Shown here: piece after piece, positions 8,253-16,801 of the stretch | Layout: every line of letters starts with the position of its first letter | How positions within the stretch are numbered: the first letter of the stretch is position 1 | From: Hoeflea_A sp965228785 | GTDB lineage: Bacteria > Pseudomonadota > Alphaproteobacteria > Rhizobiales > Rhizobiaceae | Direction: 5' to 3' | Length of the DNA: 64,000 nt | Assembly (NCBI GenBank): GCA_965228785.1 | Contig: CBDDIF010000001.1 | Location: forward strand, 496,001 to 560,000 | Translations under genes and position numbers: made by a program | The notes under the pieces: generated by a model | Seen by the model: the letters and a program-made list of their open reading frames with translations, nothing else | Databases searched by the model: none | What the model was told of the DNA's origin: nothing

Positions 8253-9611
8253 TCAGAGCCTTGTCAGCCACAAAACGATTTCTGGAAACAAAACCAATGA
8301 GCCAAGACAGAGAAGCTGCAAGACCACGAATGGAACGGAGGAGCGATAGATGACCTTGATGTCCACTCCCTTCGGAGCAACGCCCCGCAGGTAAAAGAGC
8401 GAATAGCCGAAGGGAGGGGTGATAAAAGAGGTTTGCATGTTGACCGCGGCCAACACTGCAAACCAAATGAGCAATTCGACGCCGGATGCATCAAATCCAA
8501 AGTCAAGAGACTTGATGATCGGCGCGAAAAGCGGGAGCACGATAAAGCTGATCTCGATCCATTCGAGAAAGAAGCCCATGACGAAGATCAGGGCCATCAT
8601 CAGCAGCAAAAGGCCGTATGGGCCGTAGCCCGTGCCAATGAACAGTTCCTCGATCATGTCGTCGCCGCCCAGCCGCTTGAATACTGCGCTGAAACAAGCG
8701 GCGCCGATCATCACGAAGATCACCATGGCCGTCGTTTTTGATGTGTCGCGAACAACGTCGCGCACGACCGGGAGGTTCAACTTGCGCGTAATCAACGCGA
8801 GTATGACCGCCCCGGCTGCGCCGATTCCGGCGGCCTCCGTCGGCGTCGCGAGGCCAATCATGATCGATCCCAAAACCGCGGCAATGAGAAAGAGCGGTCC
8901 AAGAAGGTTGGTGACGATTTCCAGCCAAAGCGGTGCTCCGCGGTCGGCAAGTTTGTTCAGCTCGCTGCGATCCGGAACCGGAGCGCGTTGAGGCATGAAG
9001 ATCCCGACACCCAGAATGAATATCATGTAAAGGGCGCCCAACAGCAGTCCGGGGAAAAAGGCCGCCTTGAACAGATCGCCAATCGACACCTGGAGGATCG
9101 CGCCCATGAAAACCAGCATGATGCTCGGCGGAATCAATATGCCCAGTGTTCCGCATGCCGCCGTCACGCCGGTGGCAAATCGCGGATCGTAACCCTGGCG
9201 TATCATGACAGGCAGTGCGATCACGCCCAGGAGCATGACCGAAGCGCCGACGATGCCGGTGCTAGCGGCCATGATGATACCCAGCAAAGCGACGGACAGG
9301 GCCAGCCCGCCGGGCAAGCGGCCGCAGACCCTCTCAAGGGTCAAAAGCAAACGCTCGGCCAGACCCGATTTGTCCAGCATGAGGCCCATGAAAATGAAAA
9401 GAGGCGCCGCCAGCAGCAGCCAGTTCGACAGGGTTCCGGCATAGATCTTCGACACCACGGTGCCCATGAACCGCAACGGAATGCCCGACAGGATCGCAAA
9501 GACGATACCCAGCCCGCAGAGCAGGAAAGCGACTGGATATCCGGTGAATACGCCGACAGCCAAAGCGACGATCATCGCCATTGCCCAGCTGTATTCGGCT
9601 ACAAATTCCAT
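8253..9611 (-). CDS. dctM: TRAP transporter large permease subunit (DctM type)
   Basis: The start at 9611 gives a 452-residue protein beginning MEFVAEYSWAMAMIVALAVG; a longer in-frame reading has a charged, non-membrane prefix and was rejected. About 12 hydrophobic segments are visible, with family motifs such as FIFMGLMLDKSG, ASTGIVGASVM, GTLGILIPPSIMLV and TPTEAAGIGAAGA. It forms the ion-coupled transport channel together with the small DctQ subunit 11 bases upstream and the periplasmic DctP protein. TRAP systems take up organic acids or amino-organic solutes using a sodium gradient. Confidence 0.95.
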   Translation of the reverse strand: MEFVAEYSWAMAMIVALAVGVFTGYPVAFLLCGLGIVFAILSGIPLRFMGTVVSKIYAGTLSNWLLLAAPLFIFMGLMLDKSGLAERLLLTLERVCGRLPGGLALSVALLGIIMAASTGIVGASVMLLGVIALPVMIRQGYDPRFATGVTAACGTLGILIPPSIMLVFMGAILQVSIGDLFKAAFFPGLLLGALYMIFILGVGIFMPQRAPVPDRSELNKLADRGAPLWLEIVTNLLGPLFLIAAVLGSIMIGLATPTEAAGIGAAGAVILALITRKLNLPVVRDVVRDTSKTTAMVIFVMIGAACFSAVFKRLGGDDMIEELFIGTGYGPYGLLLLMMALIFVMGFFLEWIEISFIVLPLFAPIIKSLDFGFDASGVELLIWFAVLAAVNMQTSFITPPFGYSLFYLRGVAPKGVDIKVIYRSSVPFVVLQLLCLGSLVLFPEIVLWLTRL

Positions 9612-9622
9612 ATCGTCGAGCC

Positions 9623-10198
9623 TTAGCCTTCCGGCGCTTCTTGCTGCATGTCTTTGTCCAGGAAACGTCTCGCGACACGCGCCAGAATGACCAGGAAAAG
9701 AATGGCGAACCCGATTGGTATGGTCGATTTGATCAGGAACCGATCCAGCATTCCGCCGTAGTCCGATCCTTCTCCGGAATTGTAGGACCGCATGACGAAT
9801 CCGATCGACAACCAGCACATGACGGCGGTGAAGGGCAGCATCAGAAAGATATCGCCCAAACTGTCGATCCATTTCCTGGTCGATGGCGACAGGCTGGCGT
9901 AGATCAGATCGGAGCGGACGTGCCTGTCATCCAGATAGGCATAGGTACCACCGACCATCACCATGACAGCAAAGAAGTGCCACTCAAGGTCGATAACGTC
10001 GTTGACGGTCAGATTGTCACCGAACAGCGGGATATCGACCCCCCAGCCGAGAATTTCATTTGCCCTCAGCGCGCTTGCGATGACAGCGACGAGGACGGAG
10101 ATCAAAACTCCCAGAGCAAACCAGCTGGTAACTTCGCCCAAGCGTCGGGCCAAATGCTCGACGTAGGTTGCGGTTACCAACAGGTAACGTCTGATCAT
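9623..10198 (-). CDS. dctQ: TRAP transporter small permease subunit (DctQ type)
   Basis: This 191-residue protein has four membrane helices, and the DctQ pattern GGTYAYLDDRHVRSDLIYASLSP in the middle (conserved R-D pair). It is the small membrane partner of the DctM subunit encoded 11 bases downstream, and lies 41 bases after dctP. The N-terminal reading MIRRYLLVTATYVEHLARRLGE is amphipathic and fits the family. No regulatory feature is seen in the short gaps. Confidence 0.9.
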   Translation of the reverse strand: MIRRYLLVTATYVEHLARRLGEVTSWFALGVLISVLVAVIASALRANEILGWGVDIPLFGDNLTVNDVIDLEWHFFAVMVMVGGTYAYLDDRHVRSDLIYASLSPSTRKWIDSLGDIFLMLPFTAVMCWLSIGFVMRSYNSGEGSDYGGMLDRFLIKSTIPIGFAILFLVILARVARRFLDKDMQQEAPEG

Positions 10199-10239
10199 CG
10201 CCTTGATCCCCTTACCTCGATGGCGTCCTTTGCAGACCC

Positions 10240-11265
10240 CTATTCCAGGCTTTGCAGGTTGTTCCAGGCATCGACTTTCGCCTGATGCGCCTGAAGAGAC
10301 TCATACATCTCTTTGACAACCGGTTTTTGCAATTCTTCAGCCAAAACCTCTTCCCAGGCTTCACGCAAGCGCGCCATCACGCTGTCCGGCAGACGTTTGG
10401 TGATCGCCCCTTTTTCGGCCATGCGTGCAATCACATCCATCTGTTCGGCGGGGAGACGGTTGAACGTGTACTGGATGGTTGCCTGACAAGCCAGGTGGAG
10501 CTGAGCTTTACGCTCGTCGCTGTAGCTGTCGTAGAGGTCCTTGTTCATGATGAACGAGAACCAGCTCGCCGACTGGTGCCAGCCCGGGAAATAGTTGTAC
10601 TGGGCGATTTCGTGAAAACCCATGGCTTCGTCGACCGTCGGGATTGCGAAGTCGGCGGCGTCCACACGACCACGCTCGAGCGCCAGGTAGGTTTCGCCGC
10701 CCGGAACCAATTGCGTCGATGCGCCCAGTTTCGTCAGCACCTTCGCTCCCAGGCCGGAGATGCGAATTTTCATTCCGTCGTAGCTTTCGGGCCCGGTGAT
10801 TTCTTCACGGTACCAGCCGGCAGTTTCCTGAGGCTCGATAAAGCAGGGAAATACCATCACGCCGTGTTTGGCATATTCACGCCGGATGATCTCGATGCCG
10901 CCACCGTTCCACATCCATGAGGCTGATACCTCAGACGTCGGTCCAAACGGCAAACCACCGTAGAACTGTGCCACCGGAACGGTGCCGGACCAATACCCCA
11001 TCCAGTCCCAGCCGGCATCGATCGCACCTGATGCGACGGAATCGAACACTTCCAGCGTCGGAACGATGTCACCGGGCTCCGCCAGTTTGAGTTCGAGATC
11101 CCCTCCGGTCGCAATGGCGACATTTTCGGCAAACTTAACACCCATCTGCCCAAGCAGATTGTTCGTTCCGAACGTGCTGGCGACGTCCAACGTTTCGGAC
11201 ATGGCCGGTGCCGCTGTCGTTAGAAACGTGGCGCAGGCCGCCGCTGCAATGCATTTTCTCATCAT
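10240..11265 (-). CDS. dctP: TRAP transporter periplasmic solute-binding protein (DctP type)
   Basis: The protein is 341 residues with a Sec signal peptide ending near AAPAMSE. The second Met (11262) could equally be the start; aggagaaat precedes both. The mature part has DctP features: GGLPFGPT, WMWNGGGIEIIRREYAKHG, KIRISGLGAKVLTKLGA (the conserved Arg that salt-bridges substrate carboxylates) and VDAADF. The GGLPFG / WNGGG pattern resembles binding proteins for 2-oxoacids and hydroxyacids. It is the first gene of the operon dctP-dctQ-dctM-aminotransferase-alcohol dehydrogenase and is divergent from a LysR regulator. Confidence 0.92.
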   Translation of the reverse strand: MMRKCIAAAACATFLTTAAPAMSETLDVASTFGTNNLLGQMGVKFAENVAIATGGDLELKLAEPGDIVPTLEVFDSVASGAIDAGWDWMGYWSGTVPVAQFYGGLPFGPTSEVSASWMWNGGGIEIIRREYAKHGVMVFPCFIEPQETAGWYREEITGPESYDGMKIRISGLGAKVLTKLGASTQLVPGGETYLALERGRVDAADFAIPTVDEAMGFHEIAQYNYFPGWHQSASWFSFIMNKDLYDSYSDERKAQLHLACQATIQYTFNRLPAEQMDVIARMAEKGAITKRLPDSVMARLREAWEEVLAEELQKPVVKEMYESLQAHQAKVDAWNNLQSLE

Positions 11266-11395
11266 CTATTTCTCCTCCCTGGATTCCATTAGTCGGACGG
11301 TTGCCGAACACCCTCACTCCCTATCAGCCGAGCGACAGTTTCCGTCAGGCATCCGCAAATTTGAAGACGCTACTCGCCCCATTGGCCGTCCCATG

Positions 11396-11411
11396 GTTGT
11401 GTGAATACAAC
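11396..11411. promoter_or_regulatory. candidate LysR operator between dctP and the LysR gene
   Basis: GTTGT-GTGAAT-ACAAC is an interrupted palindrome with 5-base arms that fits the LysR T-N11-A pattern. It lies between the divergent dctP (start 11265) and LysR gene (start about 11504-11513). Assignment to this regulator is inference. Confidence 0.45.
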
Positions 11412-11452
11412 GACGCCCCAAGCGCTCGGGAAACCAACTCCCACATGGTAAA

Positions 11453-11481
11453 TTGACACTGGATCTTTTGTAAATTAGATT
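11453..11481 (+). promoter_or_regulatory. candidate sigma70 promoter for the LysR gene
   Basis: A perfect -35 TTGACA (11453-11458) is followed after 17 bases by TAGATT (11476-11481, four of six matches to TATAAT). It would start transcription near 11488, about 15-25 bases before the LysR start codon. Confidence 0.55.
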
Positions 11482-11503
11482 ATTTCGTCGTTTAATATCG
11501 GAA

Positions 11504-12460
11504 TTGCTTATATTGGTCCCCTTACGCCAACTTTCCTACCTTGTGGCTGTCGCAGACAATGGAAGCATCTCGGCGGCAGCCCAACGCCTGGGCATCTCCC
11601 AACCCGCAATCAGTGCAGCCATTCAGAAGATCGAAGCGGATTTCGAACTCAATCTTTTCATCCGGGAAAGGCCGCACAGACTGACGCTTACGCCAGTCGG
11701 CCGTCAATTTGCATCCCGGGCAAAACGTCTGCTGGAAAGCGCTCAGGAGTTTGAGACAGAAGCGCGAGAGATCAGGCGAAATCCAACGGGGACCATTGAG
11801 GTTGGATGCTTTCTTCCGACCGCACCGTTTATCATGCCCATTATACTGGAGGGATTGCGAGAGCGTGATCTGGACATCAATGTGCAGGTCCACGAAGCGG
11901 ACCTCGATGAGCTCAATCAGATGTTGGCCAATGGCTCGATCGAGGTTGCGTTGACCTACGATATGTATCCGAGTCCCGCGGTCGATTTCGAACCGCTGAT
12001 CACGGCACCACCCTATGCACTGCTGCCAAAAAGCGACCCGCTTGCACGGCAGACTTCGGTTTCGCTTGCTGAGCTGGCCGAACGTGAAATGGTTGGGCTC
12101 AATCTGCCGATTACGCAGCAGTTTTTTCTATCCTTGTTCGCACAGGCCAATCTCAAGCCGAAAATCAAGCATCAGGCGAAATCATTCGAAATGGTGCGCA
12201 GTCTAGTCGGTGCCGGTGAAGGCTTCGCTGTTCTCATCATGCGCCCCATAAACGAGCGCTCGTACGGCGGCCATGATCTCGCTTACGTTCCGCTGCGTGA
12301 TACCGTTGCTCCGCCGCATTACGGCCTGGCGTTTACGATGCGCTCCGTGCCGACCCGGCTGGTGGAAAAATTCGCTGATGTCTGCCGCGAACTCCTGATG
12401 ATCGAAAATCGGGCGGAACAGTTTTTTGTACAGCCACCGGAAAACAATCGAACGGCATGA
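11504..12460 (+). CDS. LysR-family transcriptional regulator of the TRAP operon
   Basis: This is a LysR-type protein of about 318 residues. The N-terminal winged helix reads LSYLVAVADNGSISAAAQRLGISQPAISAAIQKIE, followed by LTLTPVGRQFASRAK and a two-lobed effector domain. No ATG is available at the expected position. TTG at 11504 or TTG at 11513 must be used, and the promoter at 11453-11481 fits either. It is divergent from the dctPQM / aminotransferase / dehydrogenase operon, so it is the probable regulator of that operon, responding to the substrate or an intermediate. Confidence 0.88.
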   Translation: MLILVPLRQLSYLVAVADNGSISAAAQRLGISQPAISAAIQKIEADFELNLFIRERPHRLTLTPVGRQFASRAKRLLESAQEFETEAREIRRNPTGTIEVGCFLPTAPFIMPIILEGLRERDLDINVQVHEADLDELNQMLANGSIEVALTYDMYPSPAVDFEPLITAPPYALLPKSDPLARQTSVSLAELAEREMVGLNLPITQQFFLSLFAQANLKPKIKHQAKSFEMVRSLVGAGEGFAVLIMRPINERSYGGHDLAYVPLRDTVAPPHYGLAFTMRSVPTRLVEKFADVCRELLMIENRAEQFFVQPPENNRTA

Positions 12461-12501
12461 TATCCGGTCGCCGGCATTTTTCGCGCAAAATGGGCAGGCT
12501 A

Positions 12502-13524
12502 CTACGCCAGTTCTCGGTTTCCGGGGGACCGGCTCAATATCATTGATTCAATGGACGCAGGGGGCTCGCCGTTGCGCACCAGAATGCGTTCACTGCTGGG
12601 GCTTCTGCCGAACTCGCTCCGGTATTTCTTCGAGAATGTCGCATGCGAACCAAATCCGGTTGCCTGCGAGACTTCGATGACGGGGAGCTTGGTTTCCTGC
12701 AGTAGCGAGCGTGCGCGCCACAACCGAATTTTTGCATAATATCGCGTCGGCGTGGTGGAAAACAGATAGGCGAACCTGCGTTGAAGTTGTCGGATGGAAA
12801 CGCCCGATTTCAACGCAACCGAGCTGATTGAAATCGGCGCTTCAACGTTTTCCTGCATGATTTTGAGCGCGACATGGGTTGGTGGGTCAGCCCGACCAAT
12901 CTCCAGCTCGATCAACGACTCGGTATGACGGGCCCTGTGCGCTTTGAGGTCATAGGCCAAACGGTCAGCAACAGAGCCTGCAAGTTCGAACCCGTGTTGA
13001 TCTGCAATCAATCGAACGGCGAGGTCGATCGTGGTCACCCCGCCTGCGCAGGAAAAGCGATGATTGTTGCTGACGAAGACGTCCGGGGCGATTTCGATGT
13101 TGGGAAAGTTTTCGCGAAAAGCATGGATCGTGTGAATCGGCAGCGCCACGTTGTGGCCCTTGAAAAATCCGTTGCGGGCCAGTGTGAAGGCGCCATTGGC
13201 AATCGAACCGACACGAGCGCCATGTCTTGACTGGCAGCGCAGCCAGTTCAGCAGCTTCGCCGGATAGTCAAACGATGCGGCATTGGTCCCGAAAGCAACG
13301 ATGGCATCAAAGCGTTTGGTCGAAACGCTGGCACCGTCGGAAGCATTTGCGAGCCCAGCGAGCGCTGACGCGTCCTCCAATTGGATAAGGTCGTATTCGA
13401 ATGCTGTAGCGCCGAGTTGATGATTGGCTATGTGCAGGCATTCGCAGAACAGAACAAGGTCCGTGATCTGAACGTTTTGCGGCACGATGAAGGCGAAACG
13501 CACATCAGCCGGCTGCCTGTTCAT
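12502..13524 (-). CDS. GlxA-type AraC-family regulator (DJ-1/PfpI-like plus HTH)
   Basis: The start at 13524 gives 340 residues: MNRQPADVRFAFIVPQNVQITDLVLF begins a class I glutamine-amidotransferase-like domain (residues about 10-185), followed by two helix-turn-helix units of the AraC type. The usual catalytic Cys position carries GSIANGAFTLA, so the domain is likely a sensor rather than an enzyme. Relatives include GbdR, CdhR and ArgR, which control catabolism of glycine betaine, carnitine and arginine. Its ATG overlaps the stop of the URO-D-like gene by 4 bases, so the two are cotranslated and probably functionally linked. Confidence 0.87.
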   Translation of the reverse strand: MNRQPADVRFAFIVPQNVQITDLVLFCECLHIANHQLGATAFEYDLIQLEDASALAGLANASDGASVSTKRFDAIVAFGTNAASFDYPAKLLNWLRCQSRHGARVGSIANGAFTLARNGFFKGHNVALPIHTIHAFRENFPNIEIAPDVFVSNNHRFSCAGGVTTIDLAVRLIADQHGFELAGSVADRLAYDLKAHRARHTESLIELEIGRADPPTHVALKIMQENVEAPISISSVALKSGVSIRQLQRRFAYLFSTTPTRYYAKIRLWRARSLLQETKLPVIEVSQATGFGSHATFSKKYRSEFGRSPSSERILVRNGEPPASIESMILSRSPGNRELA

Positions 13525-14858
13525 CTGTCCAACGCCCCGGCAACCAGCGGCGGCAGGTCCTGCCGTTCCAATTGGCCATGATCGGTTGCGGTTCTGATGA
13601 TGATTTCGATCAGCTCGAATTGCGATTGAGCGCTGATGTCCTCGAAATAGACATGGCTTGGCCACGGTTCCCGGACAAAGTTGTGATCGGGAAGTTCGAT
13701 CGCCTCGCAGACGGCCTTGATCGCCTCGACATATTCCCTCGCCGCTTCACCGATGCCCTGTCTGGCCGTTTCGATGTCGCCAACGCTGTTTCGGTCTATT
13801 TGCGTCGAACCGATGCCAAGGGTGAGAGGAATTCCGCGGGCGATCGCCTGGTCGCGGTAGAAGGAAACAGGCACTTTGTCCGCCTCGAGCCGCATAACGA
13901 AGTTCTTGCAGACGCTGTTCTTGATGTCGGTCAGCTCCAACAGGTCGATCCCGCTCGCTTCTTCCGTTGTGCCGCCTCGTCTGCGCGAGCCACGGCCTCG
14001 CTTTTTCGCCTGGGTGACGAAATCGCCGCGGTAATTGGCGTCAAACACCCGGTCTGCCCAGGATCGTCCGTCGCACATTCGCTGAATGGAGCGAATGGCA
14101 AGCTGTTTGCAGTTGTCCGGCCCAATGAAGAATGGAGAGCCCGACGCGTCGGATAGCTCTACCCAGCCGTTCGGAAATTTCTCGATAAAGTCGTCAATCC
14201 ATGGCGACAACACCTGGTCCGCCAGGTGGTCAAGCAGTTCATTGACGAAGCCCGGATCGTGAACAACGTCGGCCAACAACGGTTCTTGGCCATAGACGTC
14301 CGCGGCCAGGCTGTACGGTGAGGAGATCTGCAACAGAGGCTCCATGCCGTTGAGCCTCTCGGTTTCCCGCAGCACGTCATTGATCACCTTCGGTATCCCG
14401 GAATTGAAGTCGGGTGTTTTGACAGATCGCCAGTTGCTTTTGTTGATCAGCGGCGTGTCGGGATCACAACCAGGAGGAAACCGGTCCGGATACATCATCT
14501 TCTGGCCGATGGCTTCGCACGTGAAGGCATAAAGCGCCCAGGTCGTGTAGAGCTTGTTGATGCCGAGGAGCCGACTTGCCATCAGGTTTGCCCGCGCATA
14601 ACGCGATGGATCAGTCGTGTAGTATTCCTTCGATTCAATGCCGTAGAGATCGTGCAGGATCCCCAGCGCAAGCATGTGAACCGAGGCGGAAACGTGCACG
14701 CGATCGGTTTCAGCAGGCGCGGCGAAATTTGCGTCGAATTGGCCGTCGATGGCGGCGTCGAAAAGGCCTCCAAGCGTCTTCTTTGCATCCGCGTCACCCG
14801 ACTGCCATCGCGCCAGAAGACGAAGACCATCCGGAAATTCGAGCATATCCATCGACAT
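13521..14858 (-). CDS. uroporphyrinogen-decarboxylase-fold protein, probable corrinoid or methyl-transfer enzyme
   Basis: The 445-residue reading from the ATG at 14858 is preferred; an ATG at 14852 is an alternative and a TTG at 14936 adds unconserved sequence. The fold is suggested by SSPYSLAADVYGQEPLLADVVHDPGFVNELL and WVELSDASGSPFFIGPDN, which resemble the URO-D / MtaA family, and by the late LGIGSTQ segment. The His-x-Cys zinc motif of methylcobamide:CoM methyltransferases is not visible. A basic insert (KKRGRGSRRR, near residues 285-294) interrupts the domain. True heme-pathway HemE is excluded by the missing N-terminal signature. The gene is coupled to a GlxA-type regulator and divergent from a MocR-type regulator. 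Substrate unknown. Confidence 0.7.
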   Translation of the reverse strand: MSMDMLEFPDGLRLLARWQSGDADAKKTLGGLFDAAIDGQFDANFAAPAETDRVHVSASVHMLALGILHDLYGIESKEYYTTDPSRYARANLMASRLLGINKLYTTWALYAFTCEAIGQKMMYPDRFPPGCDPDTPLINKSNWRSVKTPDFNSGIPKVINDVLRETERLNGMEPLLQISSPYSLAADVYGQEPLLADVVHDPGFVNELLDHLADQVLSPWIDDFIEKFPNGWVELSDASGSPFFIGPDNCKQLAIRSIQRMCDGRSWADRVFDANYRGDFVTQAKKRGRGSRRRGGTTEEASGIDLLELTDIKNSVCKNFVMRLEADKVPVSFYRDQAIARGIPLTLGIGSTQIDRNSVGDIETARQGIGEAAREYVEAIKAVCEAIELPDHNFVREPWPSHVYFEDISAQSQFELIEIIIRTATDHGQLERQDLPPLVAGALDR

Positions 14859-14947
14859 TGTCCCATCGCATCGCACGGCCTTCAGGGCCCCGCGAGAAAA
14901 AAGGAGAGGCGCAAATAGTGCGCGTTCAGCTGGCAAGTTGACAGGGT

Positions 14948-14994
14948 ATTGGATTTGTCAAAATATCCATTCTCGGATGAATGTTATATCCAAT
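14948..14994. promoter_or_regulatory. candidate MocR operator repeats
   Basis: ATATCCA occurs twice in direct orientation (14963-14969 and 14986-14992, 23 bases apart). ATTGGAT (14948-14954) is an inverted copy of ATCCAAT (14988-14994). The sites lie between the divergent URO-D-like and MocR genes. GabR and PdxR bind similar short direct repeats (ATACCA-like), so this is a reasonable operator candidate. Confidence 0.4.
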
Positions 14995-15015
14995 CATGAA
15001 TGGAGGTTCGATAGT

Positions 15016-16500
15016 ATGAGCAATAGTGGCGGAAGTGCCCTTCTGTCGCTTCTTCGTCTGGATGCCAGCGATCGCATGCCGCTATACCGGCAACTCGAGA
15101 ATGCGATTCGGCAGCAGATATTGAATGGCGGCATTCTCGCCGGCACGCGTTTGCCCGCTACCCGTCAACTGGCCAGGGACCTCGGCATCTCGAGACTGAC
15201 CGTCAAGAATGCATACGAGCAACTCGGTTCGGAAGGGTTTCTGCACCCTCGACGGGGAGCCGGTACATTCGTCGCAAGCATATCTGCCATGGAGCAGCCA
15301 CCCGAAGTTCCTGCCGCGACTTCCTCCGCCGGGAAAGCCCAATTTGATCTATCGGAGCGATCCGGCAGTGTTGCCGCCTCCAAAGCAACAACACGCCTGG
15401 GCGAGGTAACCGCATTTCGACCCGGTGTGCCGGCGCTTGACAGATTTCCGCGCAAGGCATGGGCGACAGCAGAGTCACGTGCGATCCGTCATGGCGATGC
15501 CGGCCTGCTTGGGTACGGCACACCCGGCGGCCTGACCGAACTGAAGCAGCAAATCGCTATCCATGTTCGCGATCATCGGGGAGTCCAATGTGAGCCTGAG
15601 CAAATCGTCATAACTTCGGGCGCACAGCAGGCCTTCGTATTGATAGCACTCACCCTGCTGGAACCAGGCTCGACCGTCTGGTTTGAAGATCCCGGTCACA
15701 TCGGCGCCAGAGATGCCATGAGATTGCTCGGTGCGAATGTCATGTCGGTCCCGGTCGGAGACGACGGTTTCGAGTTGGCAGAGGCGATCCGAAAACATGC
15801 CCAGGCGGATTTAATGTTTGTTACGCCTTCGCATCAACACCCGCTCGGCATCACAATGAGCCTGAACAGGCGTATGGAGATTCTGGAATACGCAAATCAG
15901 AACAATTGCTGGATCATCGAGGACGATTATGACAGCGAGTTCAGATATTCTGATCGGGCCCTGCCGGCTCTGCTTGCGCTCGATTACAGCGGGCGCGTTC
16001 TCTACACCGGAAGCTTTTCAAAATCGATGTTCCCCGCGCTTCGGCTCGGATACGTGATCAGTCCGCCTGAACTCGTTGGAGCATTTACCGCCGCACAGTC
16101 TCTTCTGTCACAAAACGTCTCACCGCTGCAGCAACAAACCCTGGCTCGATTCATGCTGGACGGCAATTTCAATGCGCATATCAGGAAAATGCGCAGCCTA
16201 TACCAGCAACGGCGCGATTTGCTCATCGATAGTTTGGAAAACCACCTTGGAGACGTATTCGAGGTCGCCCCTTGCACCGCGGGCATGCACCTGGTCGGTT
16301 GGCTGAGAGATGAAACGGCGTCGGAGAGTTCCGTCGCAAATTCAATTTGGGACGCTGGCATCGATTGCCTGCCGGTATCAATCTACTGCGACAAGCAACG
16401 GGTGCGTCCCGGCATCATGTTTGGGTTTGCCTGTGCCCCGGAAGGTGAGATCGAAGTGGGCGTCAAAAAAATCACAAAGGCGCTCAACGGGATGACCTGA
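15016..16500 (+). CDS. MocR-type GntR regulator with aminotransferase-like domain
   Basis: The ATG at 15016 follows tggagg. The 494-residue protein has a GntR winged helix (residues about 15-85: PLYRQLENAIRQQILNGG, LPATRQLARDLGISRLTV), a linker of about 60 residues, then a full class I aminotransferase-like domain. The PLP Lys sits in TGSFSKSMFPALRLGY and the ring Asp in EDDYDSEFRY. Such proteins (GabR, PdxR, TauR) sense PLP adducts of amino compounds. It is divergent from the URO-D-like gene and probably regulates it, itself or the nearby aminotransferase operon. Confidence 0.92.
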   Translation: MSNSGGSALLSLLRLDASDRMPLYRQLENAIRQQILNGGILAGTRLPATRQLARDLGISRLTVKNAYEQLGSEGFLHPRRGAGTFVASISAMEQPPEVPAATSSAGKAQFDLSERSGSVAASKATTRLGEVTAFRPGVPALDRFPRKAWATAESRAIRHGDAGLLGYGTPGGLTELKQQIAIHVRDHRGVQCEPEQIVITSGAQQAFVLIALTLLEPGSTVWFEDPGHIGARDAMRLLGANVMSVPVGDDGFELAEAIRKHAQADLMFVTPSHQHPLGITMSLNRRMEILEYANQNNCWIIEDDYDSEFRYSDRALPALLALDYSGRVLYTGSFSKSMFPALRLGYVISPPELVGAFTAAQSLLSQNVSPLQQQTLARFMLDGNFNAHIRKMRSLYQQRRDLLIDSLENHLGDVFEVAPCTAGMHLVGWLRDETASESSVANSIWDAGIDCLPVSIYCDKQRVRPGIMFGFACAPEGEIEVGVKKITKALNGMT

Positions 16501-16801
16501 CAAACCAATCTGTTGCTAATCAGGCCATCAGGGTTGTCCGAGGTCGAGCCTTCAAGGTTTCAGATGAACCAAAGCGCTATCGCAGCTTTGTCGATCGCTT
16601 GATGAGCAGACGCAATCAGAGTAGAGCACGATGTCGCTTGAAGGTGGGCATTGGATGAGCGATCGAAATCGATTCCGGCCGGGATTGATGCTTTTCCGGG
16701 GCCTGGCGCCAACCCTGCTTACCACAGCACCGCAGAATGCGCGGCTGGCTACAGCGGCTATTGTGCAAAACGGTTAGCAACCGAAATGTCTGGTGCCCTC
16801 G
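16501..16801. other. non-coding gap of about 300 bases
   Basis: No convincing gene is seen between the MocR gene and the NicO-family gene; the short readings here lack ribosome sites and family features. I looked for a cobalamin or nickel/cobalt riboswitch upstream of the metal exporter and found no conserved box. Nothing else stands out. Confidence 0.5.

Noticed and set aside
16501..16801. possible cobalamin or Ni/Co riboswitch upstream of the NicO-family gene
   Set aside because: No conserved B12 box or paired stem pattern could be read.
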